DNA of 64,000 nucleotides from Dolosigranulum pigrum ATCC 51524 (lineage in GTDB: Bacteria > Bacillota > Bacilli > Lactobacillales > Carnobacteriaceae_A). A program made the position numbers and the translations under genes. Shown here piece after piece: positions 51,880 to 60,231 of this stretch (the first letter of the stretch is position 1; each line of letters opens with the position of its first letter). The DNA is taken from NCBI RefSeq assembly GCF_000245815.1, contig NZ_JH601103.1, forward strand, positions 866,313 to 930,312, in the 5' to 3' direction. A model generated the notes under the pieces. The model worked only from the letters and a program-made list of their open reading frames with translations. It was not told the DNA's origin and made no database searches.

Positions 51880-53477
51880 TGGCATTATATTGGTTTGTAC
51901 TGGCGCCTGTTCTGTTAGGGATGATATCTTTTGTGATTCATGAGAAGCTAAGAGCCCCTTTATTAATAACGTGCCAACTCGGATTTATTTGGTTTGCTGT
52001 ATCTGTTTTTTTAACTGTAAAAGAAGAAGGAAAAGTGTTGTGGAATGCAGGAGGATATGAAGATGGATTAGCTCTTAGCCTGTATGCGGATCATTTAGCT
52101 ATTTTCTTAGTGTCGATGACGACTATTTTTATGTTGTTTTTTATTATATATAGTATCGGCCAACCTTATTTTCAAGGGCAATTCACATTTTTGTATATGG
52201 TTTTACAAGGTGTGATGCATGGATTATTTTTGTCGAGTGATTTGTTTAATATTTTTATTTTTCTAGAAGTAGCTACTGTCGTCGTAGCGATTCTGATTAT
52301 GATTAATAAGGAAAAACAAGCCATTTATGATGGGATGATTTATTTTTTCGTTAATGTCATTGGGACCTCTTTTTTACTACTAGGTATTGGGATGATTTAT
52401 CATACATTTGGTTTACTGGATATTCGCTATATTAAGGAAGCCATGCCATTGTTAGAAAATCCAAAGTCGATGATTTTGCCATTCTCATTGATGATGGTTA
52501 CAGTTTCTTTAAAATCAGCTTTGACGCCACTCTTTAGTTGGTTGCCTAAAGCTCATGGAACACCTAGTGCGCCGCCCGTAGTATCGGCTATTTTATCTGG
52601 AGTTTACATTAAAACAGGGGTGTATTTATTTATTCGGTTCAATGAGATGTATGCCCCCATTTTGGATATAACGCCATTCTTTTTCTGGGTAGGTTTTATT
52701 ACATCGGTTGTTGGCTTTATGATGGCACTTGGTCAACATGATATCAAGTTAATTCTCGCTTACCATACAGTATCTCAAGTGGGTCTGATTATGATGGGTC
52801 TGAATATGCAAGCTGATATTGCTTATTGGGGAGCGATTTTTCATATATTAAATCATGGGATCTTCAAGTCAACGCTCTTCTTAACAGCGGGTATCGTCTA
52901 TGAGGAATATGGGACGCGCGATGTGTTCAAAATTCGTGGCGTACTCAGACGGATGCCTCTAGTCGGAATTGCAATGGGATTATCTGTGCTGGGTATTATG
53001 GGGGCGCCGTTCTTTAATGGTTCTATCTCCAAATATATGATTGCGCACGGAACATACGATTATGGAATGACATTATTGTTAAATTTGACGAATTTAGGAA
53101 CGATTATGTCCTTTGTTAAATATGGGACAATGCTATTTGGACGCTCAGATGTTGAACTAACGGGTACAACTAAATGGCCAGCTAAGCTATCATCTTTTGT
53201 CTTAGGAATTGCCTCTCTACTGACTGGAATCTATGCTGTAACGTTAACAGATGTACTACTGAATTATCAGGTGCAGGTAGATGCAGCGGAGTATAACCAA
53301 AAAACAATGGTGTTCTTCTTAATGGTTATTGCAGGTATAGCTTTTTACAATGGCATTATTAAGCGAGGGAGCTTCTTGGAAGAAATGGGGCACTTCGAAT
53401 TGTCGTTCAATACGATTATTACAGTGATGGTGAGTTACTTTATTATTCTAGTCGGCTACCTAAATTTTGTCTTATAG
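51879..53477 (+). CDS. mnhD: Mrp/Mnh-type antiporter subunit D
   Basis: Proton-conducting NuoL/M/N-like subunit, 532 residues, about 14 membrane helices. Key charged residues are kept: Glu130 (IFLEVATV), Lys212 (LKSALTPLFSWLPKAHG), Lys224 and Lys245 (YIKTGVYL). It is the only large antiporter-like subunit in this operon; no MrpA is present. ATG 51879 overlaps the mnhC stop, six bases after GAGGGG. The operon ends here. Confidence 0.93.
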   Translation: MALYWFVLAPVLLGMISFVIHEKLRAPLLITCQLGFIWFAVSVFLTVKEEGKVLWNAGGYEDGLALSLYADHLAIFLVSMTTIFMLFFIIYSIGQPYFQGQFTFLYMVLQGVMHGLFLSSDLFNIFIFLEVATVVVAILIMINKEKQAIYDGMIYFFVNVIGTSFLLLGIGMIYHTFGLLDIRYIKEAMPLLENPKSMILPFSLMMVTVSLKSALTPLFSWLPKAHGTPSAPPVVSAILSGVYIKTGVYLFIRFNEMYAPILDITPFFFWVGFITSVVGFMMALGQHDIKLILAYHTVSQVGLIMMGLNMQADIAYWGAIFHILNHGIFKSTLFLTAGIVYEEYGTRDVFKIRGVLRRMPLVGIAMGLSVLGIMGAPFFNGSISKYMIAHGTYDYGMTLLLNLTNLGTIMSFVKYGTMLFGRSDVELTGTTKWPAKLSSFVLGIASLLTGIYAVTLTDVLLNYQVQVDAAEYNQKTMVFFLMVIAGIAFYNGIIKRGSFLEEMGHFELSFNTIITVMVSYFIILVGYLNFVL

Positions 53478-53509
53478 AGGAAAATAACGAGTTGCATGAC
53501 GTATGAAGA

Positions 53510-53538
53510 TTGAATTTTTGACAGATAAACGATATGAT
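53510..53538 (+). promoter_or_regulatory. perR promoter
   Basis: -35 TTGAAT (53510-53515), 17-base spacer, -10 TATGAT (53533-53538), 40 bases before the perR start. No Per box was recognised in it. Confidence 0.55.
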
Positions 53539-53578
53539 GGATCAGTAAGCATCAAGGATTAGAGAAGGAACGATTCAG

Positions 53579-54004
53579 ATGAACCCAAAAGTAGAAGACT
53601 GTATAAACCATTTAAAAGAGCATCATGTTCGAATTACCCCCCAACGTCATGCTATATTGACTTATTTAATTGAGACGCATAATCACCCGACCGCAGATGA
53701 TATTTATCAAGCACTCGTGAGTGATTTTCCTAGTATGAGCGTGGCGACTGTCTACAATAATTTGCGGTTATTGATGGATATGAATATCGTGACCGAGTTG
53801 AAGTATGGAGATACATCGAGTCGCTTTGATTTTGTCGGGGAAAGACATTATCATGCTATTTGTTCAATCTGCGGAAAAATTAAGGATATTCATTATCCTG
53901 GACTCGATGATGTCGAGTTAGTGACGAGCACCTTAACGGGGTATGATGTGTCCTCTCATCGTCTAGAAATTTACGGGGTGTGCCCGGACTGTCAATCGCG
54001 TTAA
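53579..54004 (+). CDS. perR: Peroxide-responsive repressor PerR
   Basis: Fur-family sensor that loses DNA binding when peroxide oxidises its metal-site histidines. The 141-residue protein has the regulatory ligands His36, Asp84 (SRFDF), His90, His92 (RHYHAIC) and Asp103, one less than the Bacillus numbering 37/85/91/93/104. The Asp at 84 separates PerR from Fur, which has Glu. The structural zinc cysteines are CSIC and CPDC. A matching operator lies at dps (23980). Confidence 0.93.
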   Translation: MNPKVEDCINHLKEHHVRITPQRHAILTYLIETHNHPTADDIYQALVSDFPSMSVATVYNNLRLLMDMNIVTELKYGDTSSRFDFVGERHYHAICSICGKIKDIHYPGLDDVELVTSTLTGYDVSSHRLEIYGVCPDCQSR

Positions 54005-54043
54005 GAGCGGTGTGAGATAAATATAATTTAAGGAGGAAGGAAT

Positions 54044-54979
54044 ATGTCACAGCCAAGAGAGACCATACTGTGTGGAATTATTAATGCAACCCCAGATTCA
54101 TTCTCGGACGGTGGGAAGTTCAATGAGGTGGAGAAAGCCGTTGAACGCGCCGGCGTATTAATTGCTGACGGGGCAAGCATGCTGGATATCGGTGGAGAAT
54201 CAACCCGACCAGGATCTGACTCAGTAGATGATCAAGAAGAAATTGAGCGAATTGTCCCAATTATAAAAGCGATTAAAGCAACATATGATGTGACGATTTC
54301 AGTGGATACGTGGAAATCCCATGTTGCTCGAGCAGCAGTGGAGGCGGGGGCCGATATTATTAATGATATTACAGGCTTACTAGGAGACGCTGAGATGGCT
54401 CGAACAGCTCAGGAATTAGGGGTAAAGGTCATTGCGATGTTTAACCCAATTATCGCTCGACCTAATAATAACAACTCCAAAAAATTTCGTCAATTTGGCT
54501 CTAACCAGCCTTTCAGTTCAGCAGAGATTGAGCAATTAGAAGCTTTGGATATTGTCAGTTGTATGATGCGCTATTTTGAAAAAACACTAGATTACGCCCA
54601 GGAAGCCGGATTAGCTAGCGAACATATTCTACTTGATCCAGGCATTGGCTTCGGTATGACCAAGCGAGAGAATTATCAGTTGTTGCAGTCGCTAGATGTT
54701 ATGACAGAAGTTGGTTACGATATTTTCCTCGGTGTATCGCGCAAACGATTTATTGTCAATACACTTGATACAGCAGGGATTAATGTGGATACGGATACAG
54801 AAGATGGGTTTTTTAACCGTGATCTAGGTTCAGCCATGATCTCAGCGATCGCCGCGTATAAAGGGGTTCGTATCTTAAGAGTACACACAGTTGCTGAACA
54901 TCGCATAGCCGTATTGATGGCAGATCATATCACTCATGCTGATCATATTGGTGATGTTGAATTTGAAAGCTATCGTTAG
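54044..54979 (+). CDS. Dihydropteroate synthase-like protein, divergent
   Basis: A 311-residue TIM-barrel protein of the FolP family. Kept features are GIINATPDSFSDGG (usual NVTPDSFSDGG), DIGGESTRPGS, SVDTWKS, INDITG, LDPGIGFG and SRK near 233. Changes from typical DHPS are MFN in place of the MHxR/MHxxG segment at 132, a longer polar insert at about 136-165 (RPNNNNSKKFRQFG), Met in place of Lys after GFG (205), SRKRF, and RVHT instead of RVHD at 279. No other folate gene is near. It may be a working FolP or a paralogue. AGGAGG precedes the ATG. Confidence 0.8.
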   Translation: MSQPRETILCGIINATPDSFSDGGKFNEVEKAVERAGVLIADGASMLDIGGESTRPGSDSVDDQEEIERIVPIIKAIKATYDVTISVDTWKSHVARAAVEAGADIINDITGLLGDAEMARTAQELGVKVIAMFNPIIARPNNNNSKKFRQFGSNQPFSSAEIEQLEALDIVSCMMRYFEKTLDYAQEAGLASEHILLDPGIGFGMTKRENYQLLQSLDVMTEVGYDIFLGVSRKRFIVNTLDTAGINVDTDTEDGFFNRDLGSAMISAIAAYKGVRILRVHTVAEHRIAVLMADHITHADHIGDVEFESYR

Positions 54980-54998
54980 TTAGTATAATAGCAGTATA

Positions 54999-55029
54999 AA
55001 AACGCCTAGCATAGTTAGTTAGGCGTTTT
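54999..55029 (+). terminator. Terminator after the folP-like gene
   Basis: AAAACGCCTA pairs with TAGGCGTTTT over an 11-base loop; the T-run is at the 3' side. Confidence 0.82.
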
Positions 55030-55094
55030 GTAGCTATTTATCTGCTTAGGATGTCTGATGCTATTAAAAGATATCATTAATATGATTAAACCAA

Positions 55095-55146
55095 ATAAAA
55101 AAAGACTATCTAGAAATACTTTAACAAGAAGATTTCTAGATAGTCT
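55095..55146 (-). terminator. Terminator of tRNA-Ser
   Basis: A perfect 15-base-pair stem (55103-55117 with 55132-55146) and a 14-base loop. On the minus strand a run of seven T follows. It lies 36 bases beyond the tRNA 3' end. Confidence 0.88.
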
Positions 55147-55181
55147 AATGACTTATTGTGTACTGAGATAAGTACTAAAAA

Positions 55182-55268
55182 CGGAGGACAAGGGATTCGA
55201 ACCCTCGATACGGTAATCCGTATACTCGCTTTCCAAGCGAGCCCCTTAAGCCACTCGGACAATCCTCC
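55182..55268 (-). tRNA. tRNA-Ser (anticodon GGA)
   Basis: Minus-strand tRNA of 87 bases. The acceptor arm GGAGGAT pairs with GTCCTCC, with discriminator G73. The anticodon stem-loop CTCGC-TTGGAAA-GCGAG gives anticodon GGA, reading TCC/TCT. A long variable arm (TATACGGATTACCGTA) and T-arm GGTTCGAATCC confirm the Ser class. CCA is not encoded, so it must be added after 3' processing. It stands alone with its own terminator. Confidence 0.97.
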
Positions 55269-55327
55269 ATGAACTAACCACATACAATTATAGCAATCCG
55301 GATAAAAGAAGTCAAGGAGATGATGAA

Positions 55328-55579
55328 ATGAAACGGAATAACGGGACAATTTTATTTGTAATGGGACTGATCATTGTGGCACTAGGTGTTTATTTGACGC
55401 AATATGATACGATAATGGGCGTATTAGCAGCTGGAGTCGGTCTGTTTACAGTGATTAACAGTTTCAATGTTAGAAAAGGAGAAGATTCCCCAGTTAATCG
55501 ATGGGCGAAGAAGCGCCATGATAAGGAATTAGAGAAACTCAGAGAAGAGGAAAAGCAGAAAAATACTGGTCGTAAATAA
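55328..55579 (+). CDS. Small two-helix membrane protein
   Basis: An 83-residue protein with two membrane helices (about 7-24 and 28-46) and a strongly charged C-terminal tail (WAKKRHDKELEKLREEEK). AAGGAGATGA lies before the ATG. It may belong to a DUF3188-like group, but I cannot confirm this. Function unknown. A terminator follows. Confidence 0.7.
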   Translation: MKRNNGTILFVMGLIIVALGVYLTQYDTIMGVLAAGVGLFTVINSFNVRKGEDSPVNRWAKKRHDKELEKLREEEKQKNTGRK

Positions 55580-55593
55580 ATGAATTGTTAAGA

Positions 55594-55648
55594 GAAAACC
55601 CCTTTTGAAAGTCAGGACAATGCTGACTTTCAAAAGGGGTCTTTGTTT
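55594..55648. terminator. Bidirectional terminator, 18-base-pair stem
   Basis: ACCCCTTTTGAAAGTCAG (55598-55615) pairs with its exact complement (55623-55640), 7-base loop, followed by CTTTGTTTT; on the minus strand by TTTTCTCTT. It separates convergent genes. Confidence 0.87.
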
Positions 55649-55681
55649 TATGATTTAAGGGTGAAATCTTGTCCTATTTGG

Positions 55682-58030
55682 TTAGTTGTTACCACCGGCA
55701 CCTCCTGATCCAGAGGTTTGTGGTTCTTGTGCGCCTTGGCTATTTTGGTCATTTGGATCGTTTGGTTGAGTGCCAGGTTGTTGGCCACTACCTTCTTCAT
55801 CGATAGGATCAGTTGGATTTTGTTCATTATTATCTTTATTATCTTCTTCAGAATCCTCTTTATCTTTTTCGTCTTCATCGGTTATTTGCGGTTCAGTCGG
55901 CTGTGGCTGAACGGGTGCTGGAGCGACAGATTGTGGTTCTGTACCTGCGACGAATAGCTCTGTTGTGATACTAGAGAATGGGGTTGAGCGGTTCGGTAGT
56001 TGAGCGGGACTTGATCCACTCACTACATTGACTTCAGATACTGAGTCGGGTTTGATCCAGTCGGTATTTTCGGTTGTTTGGGCCAGTTGGTTCATAATGG
56101 CACTATAGTAATAGAGGGGCAAGTTATGAGTTGTATCACCGAATATTAACTGGTTCCCTTCCTTGAATGGCTCATCATAACCAACCCATGTAGAAATGAC
56201 AAAATCTTGGGTGTAACCCACATACCATGAATCAGGAATAAGTCCCATGCCTCGAGGAAGATTGTACTCTTCAAATTGTTCATCTGTAAAGTTTGTCGTT
56301 CCCGTTTTACCAGCATGATAAATTCCTGGAACATTTATTTCAGGACGAGCTTCTGGAACACCTTTTAGCATATCGGTCATCATGTAAGCTGTATAATCTT
56401 CCATTGCCCGAGTACTTTCGGGTGTCATATCGATTTCTTGACCGCGCTGTGTGACCACTTTATTAACAGTGTGTGGCTCAGTATAGATTCCTTCGTTAGC
56501 GAAGGCACTGTATGCACCGGCAAGTTGAAGCGGCGTCATACTACCGTCAATTGAGTTAGAAGGAACTAGTCCGTTTGCACCAGATATTTCTTTAGGATCG
56601 AGACCAAGCTTAGAAACAAATGCTTCGACATTTTCGATATTCATATAATCATTCATTATTTTGGCTGCGGGTATGTTACGTGATTGGACCAATGCTTCGC
56701 GCATACTCATTTGGCCGAGATATTGATTATCATAGTTGTTGAAGTTCCAGTTTGAGCCAGCTGGAGAGTAGGGTTCATCTACAATTTGTTCATGGGTTGA
56801 GTATTGGTTGTATTCAATTGCCGGGCCGTAACTGGTAATGGGTTTAATGGTTGAACCAACATTTCGTCTATTTTTTGTTGCTCGGTTGTAAGACAGTTGC
56901 CCTTGTAAGTTACGTCCGCCAAGAATTCCTAAGATTTCACCGTTATTTGGATTAACAACGCTGATGGCTGTTTGGATATCACTATCAATGCTGATGTAAT
57001 CTTCACTATGTGCTACATCGTGAAGAATTTGTTGGACAGAACTATCGTAGTTGGTGTGAATTTCTAGCCCAGCTTTATATGGATCAAAGTCAGTCTTCTC
57101 ATAGACTTCATCCAATACTGCTGAGAGATAACTGTCGAATAGTGTATCTTCATCAGTTTGTTCAACTTTTTCTTGTAAGCCTTGTTCGATCGGAATAGCT
57201 TGTGCTTGTTCCATTTGTTCTTTAGTGATTTTGTCATTGTTGTACATCGCAGCTAACACTTCATCGCGGCGCTGTTTAGCGCGTTCCGGTTCGGTGTATG
57301 GGTTATAGCTATTTGGTGATTGGGGCATACCAGCAAAGAGGGCTGCTTCATGGAGCTCGAGTTCACTGACATGTTTGCCATAGTATTCTTTGGCCGCTGT
57401 TCCCATGCCGTAGACATTTCCAGCCATGTGTACTTTATTTAAGTAAAGGGTCATAATTTGTTCTTTGGATAAGCGGCGTTCCAATTGCATGGATAGCCAA
57501 ATCTCTTGTGATTTTCGTTCGATGGTTTGGTCTTCACGTAGAGTTGAGAAGACAGAGAGTTTCACGAGTTGTTGGGTGATCGTGCTCCCTCCACTAACAA
57601 TCTCACCTGCACGTAAGTAATCGACAGCTGCTCGACCAATTCCGATAAAGTCGAAACCATTATGTGAATCAAAACGTTGATCTTCAATAGACTTCACCGC
57701 ATCTGTCAAGAGTTCCGGATATTCTTCTGCTGAAGCGAACTCCCGGCTATCCGTGCCAAGACGGTAAAATTCATGACCATCTTTATCCACTAAGCTGGAA
57801 TAATAGGCACCGTATAAATCGTCATCCGTTAATTCGGGAGCCCCCTGAGCATGGTAGAGGAATAATCCCCCACCTGAGATAAGTACAAGCATAATGGCTG
57901 CAAATATTACGAGCAATCCACGTTTTAGCCAGAGATTTAAAGCGGATGTATGCGCTACTTTTCGTTTTGGTTTCTTTTGGTGGTTCTTTTTTTGTCGTCT
58001 TGATTGTCTTGAGTAATTTTTATCGCTCAT
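55682..58030 (-). CDS. pbp1A: Class A penicillin-binding protein 1A
   Basis: Bifunctional glycosyltransferase/transpeptidase for peptidoglycan. The 782-residue protein has a basic cytoplasmic tail, a membrane helix (about 38-60), a GT51 domain with Glu116 (EDQRFDSHNG) and GGSTITQQLVK, and a transpeptidase domain with Ser393-TIK, Ser450-RN and Lys575-TG. A Pro/Gln/Asp/Glu-rich tail of ~95 residues ends in a Gly/Ser run. Transcribed with recU (33-base gap), as recU-ponA in Bacillus. Confidence 0.95.
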   Translation of the reverse strand: MSDKNYSRQSRRQKKNHQKKPKRKVAHTSALNLWLKRGLLVIFAAIMLVLISGGGLFLYHAQGAPELTDDDLYGAYYSSLVDKDGHEFYRLGTDSREFASAEEYPELLTDAVKSIEDQRFDSHNGFDFIGIGRAAVDYLRAGEIVSGGSTITQQLVKLSVFSTLREDQTIERKSQEIWLSMQLERRLSKEQIMTLYLNKVHMAGNVYGMGTAAKEYYGKHVSELELHEAALFAGMPQSPNSYNPYTEPERAKQRRDEVLAAMYNNDKITKEQMEQAQAIPIEQGLQEKVEQTDEDTLFDSYLSAVLDEVYEKTDFDPYKAGLEIHTNYDSSVQQILHDVAHSEDYISIDSDIQTAISVVNPNNGEILGILGGRNLQGQLSYNRATKNRRNVGSTIKPITSYGPAIEYNQYSTHEQIVDEPYSPAGSNWNFNNYDNQYLGQMSMREALVQSRNIPAAKIMNDYMNIENVEAFVSKLGLDPKEISGANGLVPSNSIDGSMTPLQLAGAYSAFANEGIYTEPHTVNKVVTQRGQEIDMTPESTRAMEDYTAYMMTDMLKGVPEARPEINVPGIYHAGKTGTTNFTDEQFEEYNLPRGMGLIPDSWYVGYTQDFVISTWVGYDEPFKEGNQLIFGDTTHNLPLYYYSAIMNQLAQTTENTDWIKPDSVSEVNVVSGSSPAQLPNRSTPFSSITTELFVAGTEPQSVAPAPVQPQPTEPQITDEDEKDKEDSEEDNKDNNEQNPTDPIDEEGSGQQPGTQPNDPNDQNSQGAQEPQTSGSGGAGGNN

Positions 58031-58063
58031 ATAGTTGTTCTCCTTTTTGAAAATTAAAGCGTC

Positions 58064-58678
58064 TTACATTGTTGATATGAATTCGTCCACAGCCTGTAAG
58101 AAAGGAATTTGCGGGGCATAACCGAGTGAAATAGGATATCCTTCCGTCTCAAAAATGGTGAGAGGAATAGATTTTCGTCCACCTGCTAAGTGATCTTCCC
58201 AGTAATCAATAAAATATTGCGCATCTAGTAAGTAAAGTTGTCTTAGATGAGAAAAATAAACAAGAACAAAAACAATGCCACCTTGCTCTAAGCAGTGCTG
58301 CATATGTCTAATTTGGTGTTCATGAAAATTAGATAAGGGGAAAGATGTTTTGTTTTTAGTTTCCTTGGCTTCAAAATCTAAATAATAGCCCCGGTATACA
58401 CCGTTATAATCAGTGGTGGAGGCTCTTTTGAAGTACGCTTCGGTAATTTTAGCGGCACTTCGCCTCGGGTAATCTACATTGACGATCTGAACAGGCGTCG
58501 GTTTCTTGTGCAGAACAGCTTGTCCCGTCTCGCGATAGTACTTAATCGAAGCATTAATCATACGCTCAAGCGTCATTCCGCGATTACTATAAGTCATTGT
58601 TTTTGGTTTGACTTGCAAATGTCTTCTTTTTTTGTCATGCTTACTGTGGTAGGGTTCACCATTGGGATAGTTTACCAC
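58064..58678 (-). CDS. recU: Holliday junction resolvase RecU
   Basis: Resolves four-way junctions in recombination and chromosome segregation. The 204-residue protein keeps the nuclease site DYNGVYRGYYLDFEAKETK, split across about residues 89-107, with the Asp-x(n)-Glu-x-Lys pattern, and the stalk region SFPLSNFHEHQ. GTG 58678 follows GGGAGTGAG. Divergent from ypsA and cotranscribed with pbp1A. Confidence 0.95.
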   Translation of the reverse strand: MVNYPNGEPYHSKHDKKRRHLQVKPKTMTYSNRGMTLERMINASIKYYRETGQAVLHKKPTPVQIVNVDYPRRSAAKITEAYFKRASTTDYNGVYRGYYLDFEAKETKNKTSFPLSNFHEHQIRHMQHCLEQGGIVFVLVYFSHLRQLYLLDAQYFIDYWEDHLAGGRKSIPLTIFETEGYPISLGYAPQIPFLQAVDEFISTM

Positions 58679-58753
58679 GAAATACTCACTCCCATCAATC
58701 GTGTTATCCTTAATAGTTTAACAAACTTGGGCAAAATAAAAAAGAGGGATTTT

Positions 58754-59305
58754 ATGATAAAACGATTATTTGTTAGTGGCTATCGGTCTTACGAATTGGG
58801 AATCTTCTCTGAAGACGATGGTAAGCTATTTTTTGTGAAAGAATTTTTGAAGGCAAGTCTTAGCCAGTATATCCAAAATGGGTTAGAATGGGTGATCACG
58901 AGTGGTCAGTTAGGTATTGAGTTATGGACAGCAGACGTTGTAGAGGAATTACGGGAAGAGTATCCTAATCTGCAATTGGGATTGTTGTTGCCGTATCAAG
59001 AATATGGCAATAGTTGGAACGAAAAGAATCAATTACTGTTGCAAAAAGCAATTGAGCAGGCAGATTATATGAACTATACTTCTCATGAGCCGTATAAACA
59101 CGGGGGGCAATTAAGTGGGAATGCGCAATTTATTTTAAATAACACGGATGGTTTACTGTTGATTTATGATAATGAATATGAAGGAAAATCTAGTTACTTG
59201 TATGAACAAGTGAAAGCCCATCAGGAGGCGCATGATTATTTGCTTGATCAGATCTATATGGATGATTTACAATCATTTGTGGCTGATTATCAAGAGAGGA
59301 ATTAA
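58754..59305 (+). CDS. ypsA: YpsA family protein (DUF1273, SLOG-like)
   Basis: A 183-residue protein with a Rossmann-like SLOG fold: RLFVSGYRSYELGIF, WVITSGQLGIELW and GLLLIYDNEYEGKSSY. Relatives may bind a nucleotide or sugar ligand; Bacillus YpsA affects cell division. ATG 58754 is five bases after AGAGGG. An upstream in-frame extension would overlap recU on the other strand and is rejected. Divergent to recU, upstream of gpsB. Confidence 0.9.
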   Translation: MIKRLFVSGYRSYELGIFSEDDGKLFFVKEFLKASLSQYIQNGLEWVITSGQLGIELWTADVVEELREEYPNLQLGLLLPYQEYGNSWNEKNQLLLQKAIEQADYMNYTSHEPYKHGGQLSGNAQFILNNTDGLLLIYDNEYEGKSSYLYEQVKAHQEAHDYLLDQIYMDDLQSFVADYQERN

Positions 59306-59315
59306 GCGGAAATCC

Positions 59316-59344
59316 TTCACTTTTTGGGCGAGTTCTGGTATGAT
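59316..59344 (+). promoter_or_regulatory. gpsB promoter
   Basis: -35 TTCACT (59316-59321), 17-base spacer, extended -10 TGGTATGAT ending at 59344, 44 bases before the gpsB start. Confidence 0.5.
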
Positions 59345-59388
59345 ATGAGTGATGACATTTTACAGAAGAAGATAAAGAGGTGCTATGA

Positions 59389-59724
59389 ATGGTCAATACA
59401 GAATTAAATCAAAAACAAATCTTTGAAAAAGAATTTTCGAAATCAATGCGTGGATATAATCCGGAAGAAGTGGATGAATTCCTAGATATTATTATGCGCG
59501 ATTATAAAGTATTTGATGATAAGATCGAAGACTTGAAGAAGGAAATCGCGTCACTGGAGGAACAATTAGCTCAGAAACCAGCGCCACAACCGCAACCGGC
59601 TGCGCCAGCTGAACCGAAGCAACCATCAAGCCAGATGATGGCCACCAATATTGATATCTTGAAGCGTATTTCGAACTTAGAACATCATGTCTTCGGAGCG
59701 AAGATGGAGAACGGTGACAACTAA
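59389..59724 (+). CDS. gpsB: Cell division regulator GpsB
   Basis: DivIVA-like membrane-curvature adaptor that links PBP1 to the division cycle. The 111-residue protein has the N-terminal DivIVA domain (IFEKEFSKSMRGYNPEEVDEFLD at 10-32, shown in parts elsewhere), a coiled coil and a Pro/Gln/Ala linker (about 63-80) before the short C-terminal helix bundle (DILKRISNLEHHVFG). The location between ypsA and rnpB, near pbp1A, matches Bacillus subtilis. Confidence 0.95.
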   Translation: MVNTELNQKQIFEKEFSKSMRGYNPEEVDEFLDIIMRDYKVFDDKIEDLKKEIASLEEQLAQKPAPQPQPAAPAEPKQPSSQMMATNIDILKRISNLEHHVFGAKMENGDN

Positions 59725-59760
59725 GTTTATAATTAAGTGATGATATTTTTAAATAAGAAC

Positions 59761-60148
59761 TGTATTCTTTACGGATAATTGCGCACTTGCTAGACAAGTG
59801 TGAGGAAAGTCCATGCTTGCACAGGCTGCGATGCCTGTAGTGTTCGTGCGTAGTGAAATCATAAGCTACGGCCCTGAATAGGTGACGGCAGATAAACAGA
59901 CTAAGGTTCGCTATGTCTAAGTAGTCTTGAAAAGTGCCACAGTGACGAAGCGCCTAGAGAAATCTTGGCGGTGGAACGGGTAAACCCCTCGAGCAAGCAA
60001 CTCAAACATAATGGTAGAGGCACTTCCAAAGCAGAAATGAATGATGCGGAAGATAGGTAACACTATAGACAGATGATTATCTCGAAGAAACGGGCCTAGC
60101 GTTTCTTTAGACAGAACATGGCTTATAGTGAAGGATACAATTAGGTCA
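59761..60148 (+). ncRNA. rnpB: RNase P RNA, type B
   Basis: Catalytic RNA of RNase P. Hallmarks are GAGGAAAGTCCATGCTTGCA near 59810, TAGTGTTCGTGC, the AGTGCCACAGTGACGAAG block near 59935, GGTAAACCCCTCGAGC, and ACAGAACATGGCTTATAG at the 3' end. TGTATTCTTTA at the 5' end pairs with TGAAGGATACA at the 3' end (P1). The segment pattern fits the Bacillus type B class. End points are set by P1 pairing and are accurate to a few bases. Confidence 0.96.
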
Positions 60149-60152
60149 ATTG

Positions 60153-60184
60153 ATCCTCCCATGTGGTTGCACTGGGAGGATTTT
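60153..60184 (+). terminator. Terminator of rnpB
   Basis: ATCCTCCCA pairs with TGGGAGGAT, with GTG/CAC extending inside, followed by TTTT. Confidence 0.82.
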
Positions 60185-60231
60185 ATTCGATAAAAAACGA
60201 AAAATAATTAGAATAGGAAAGGAATGATGTG

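Noticed and set aside
58508..58753. N-terminal extension of ypsA
   Set aside because: It overlaps recU in antisense; the family start MIKRLFVSGYR and a ribosome site are at 58754.
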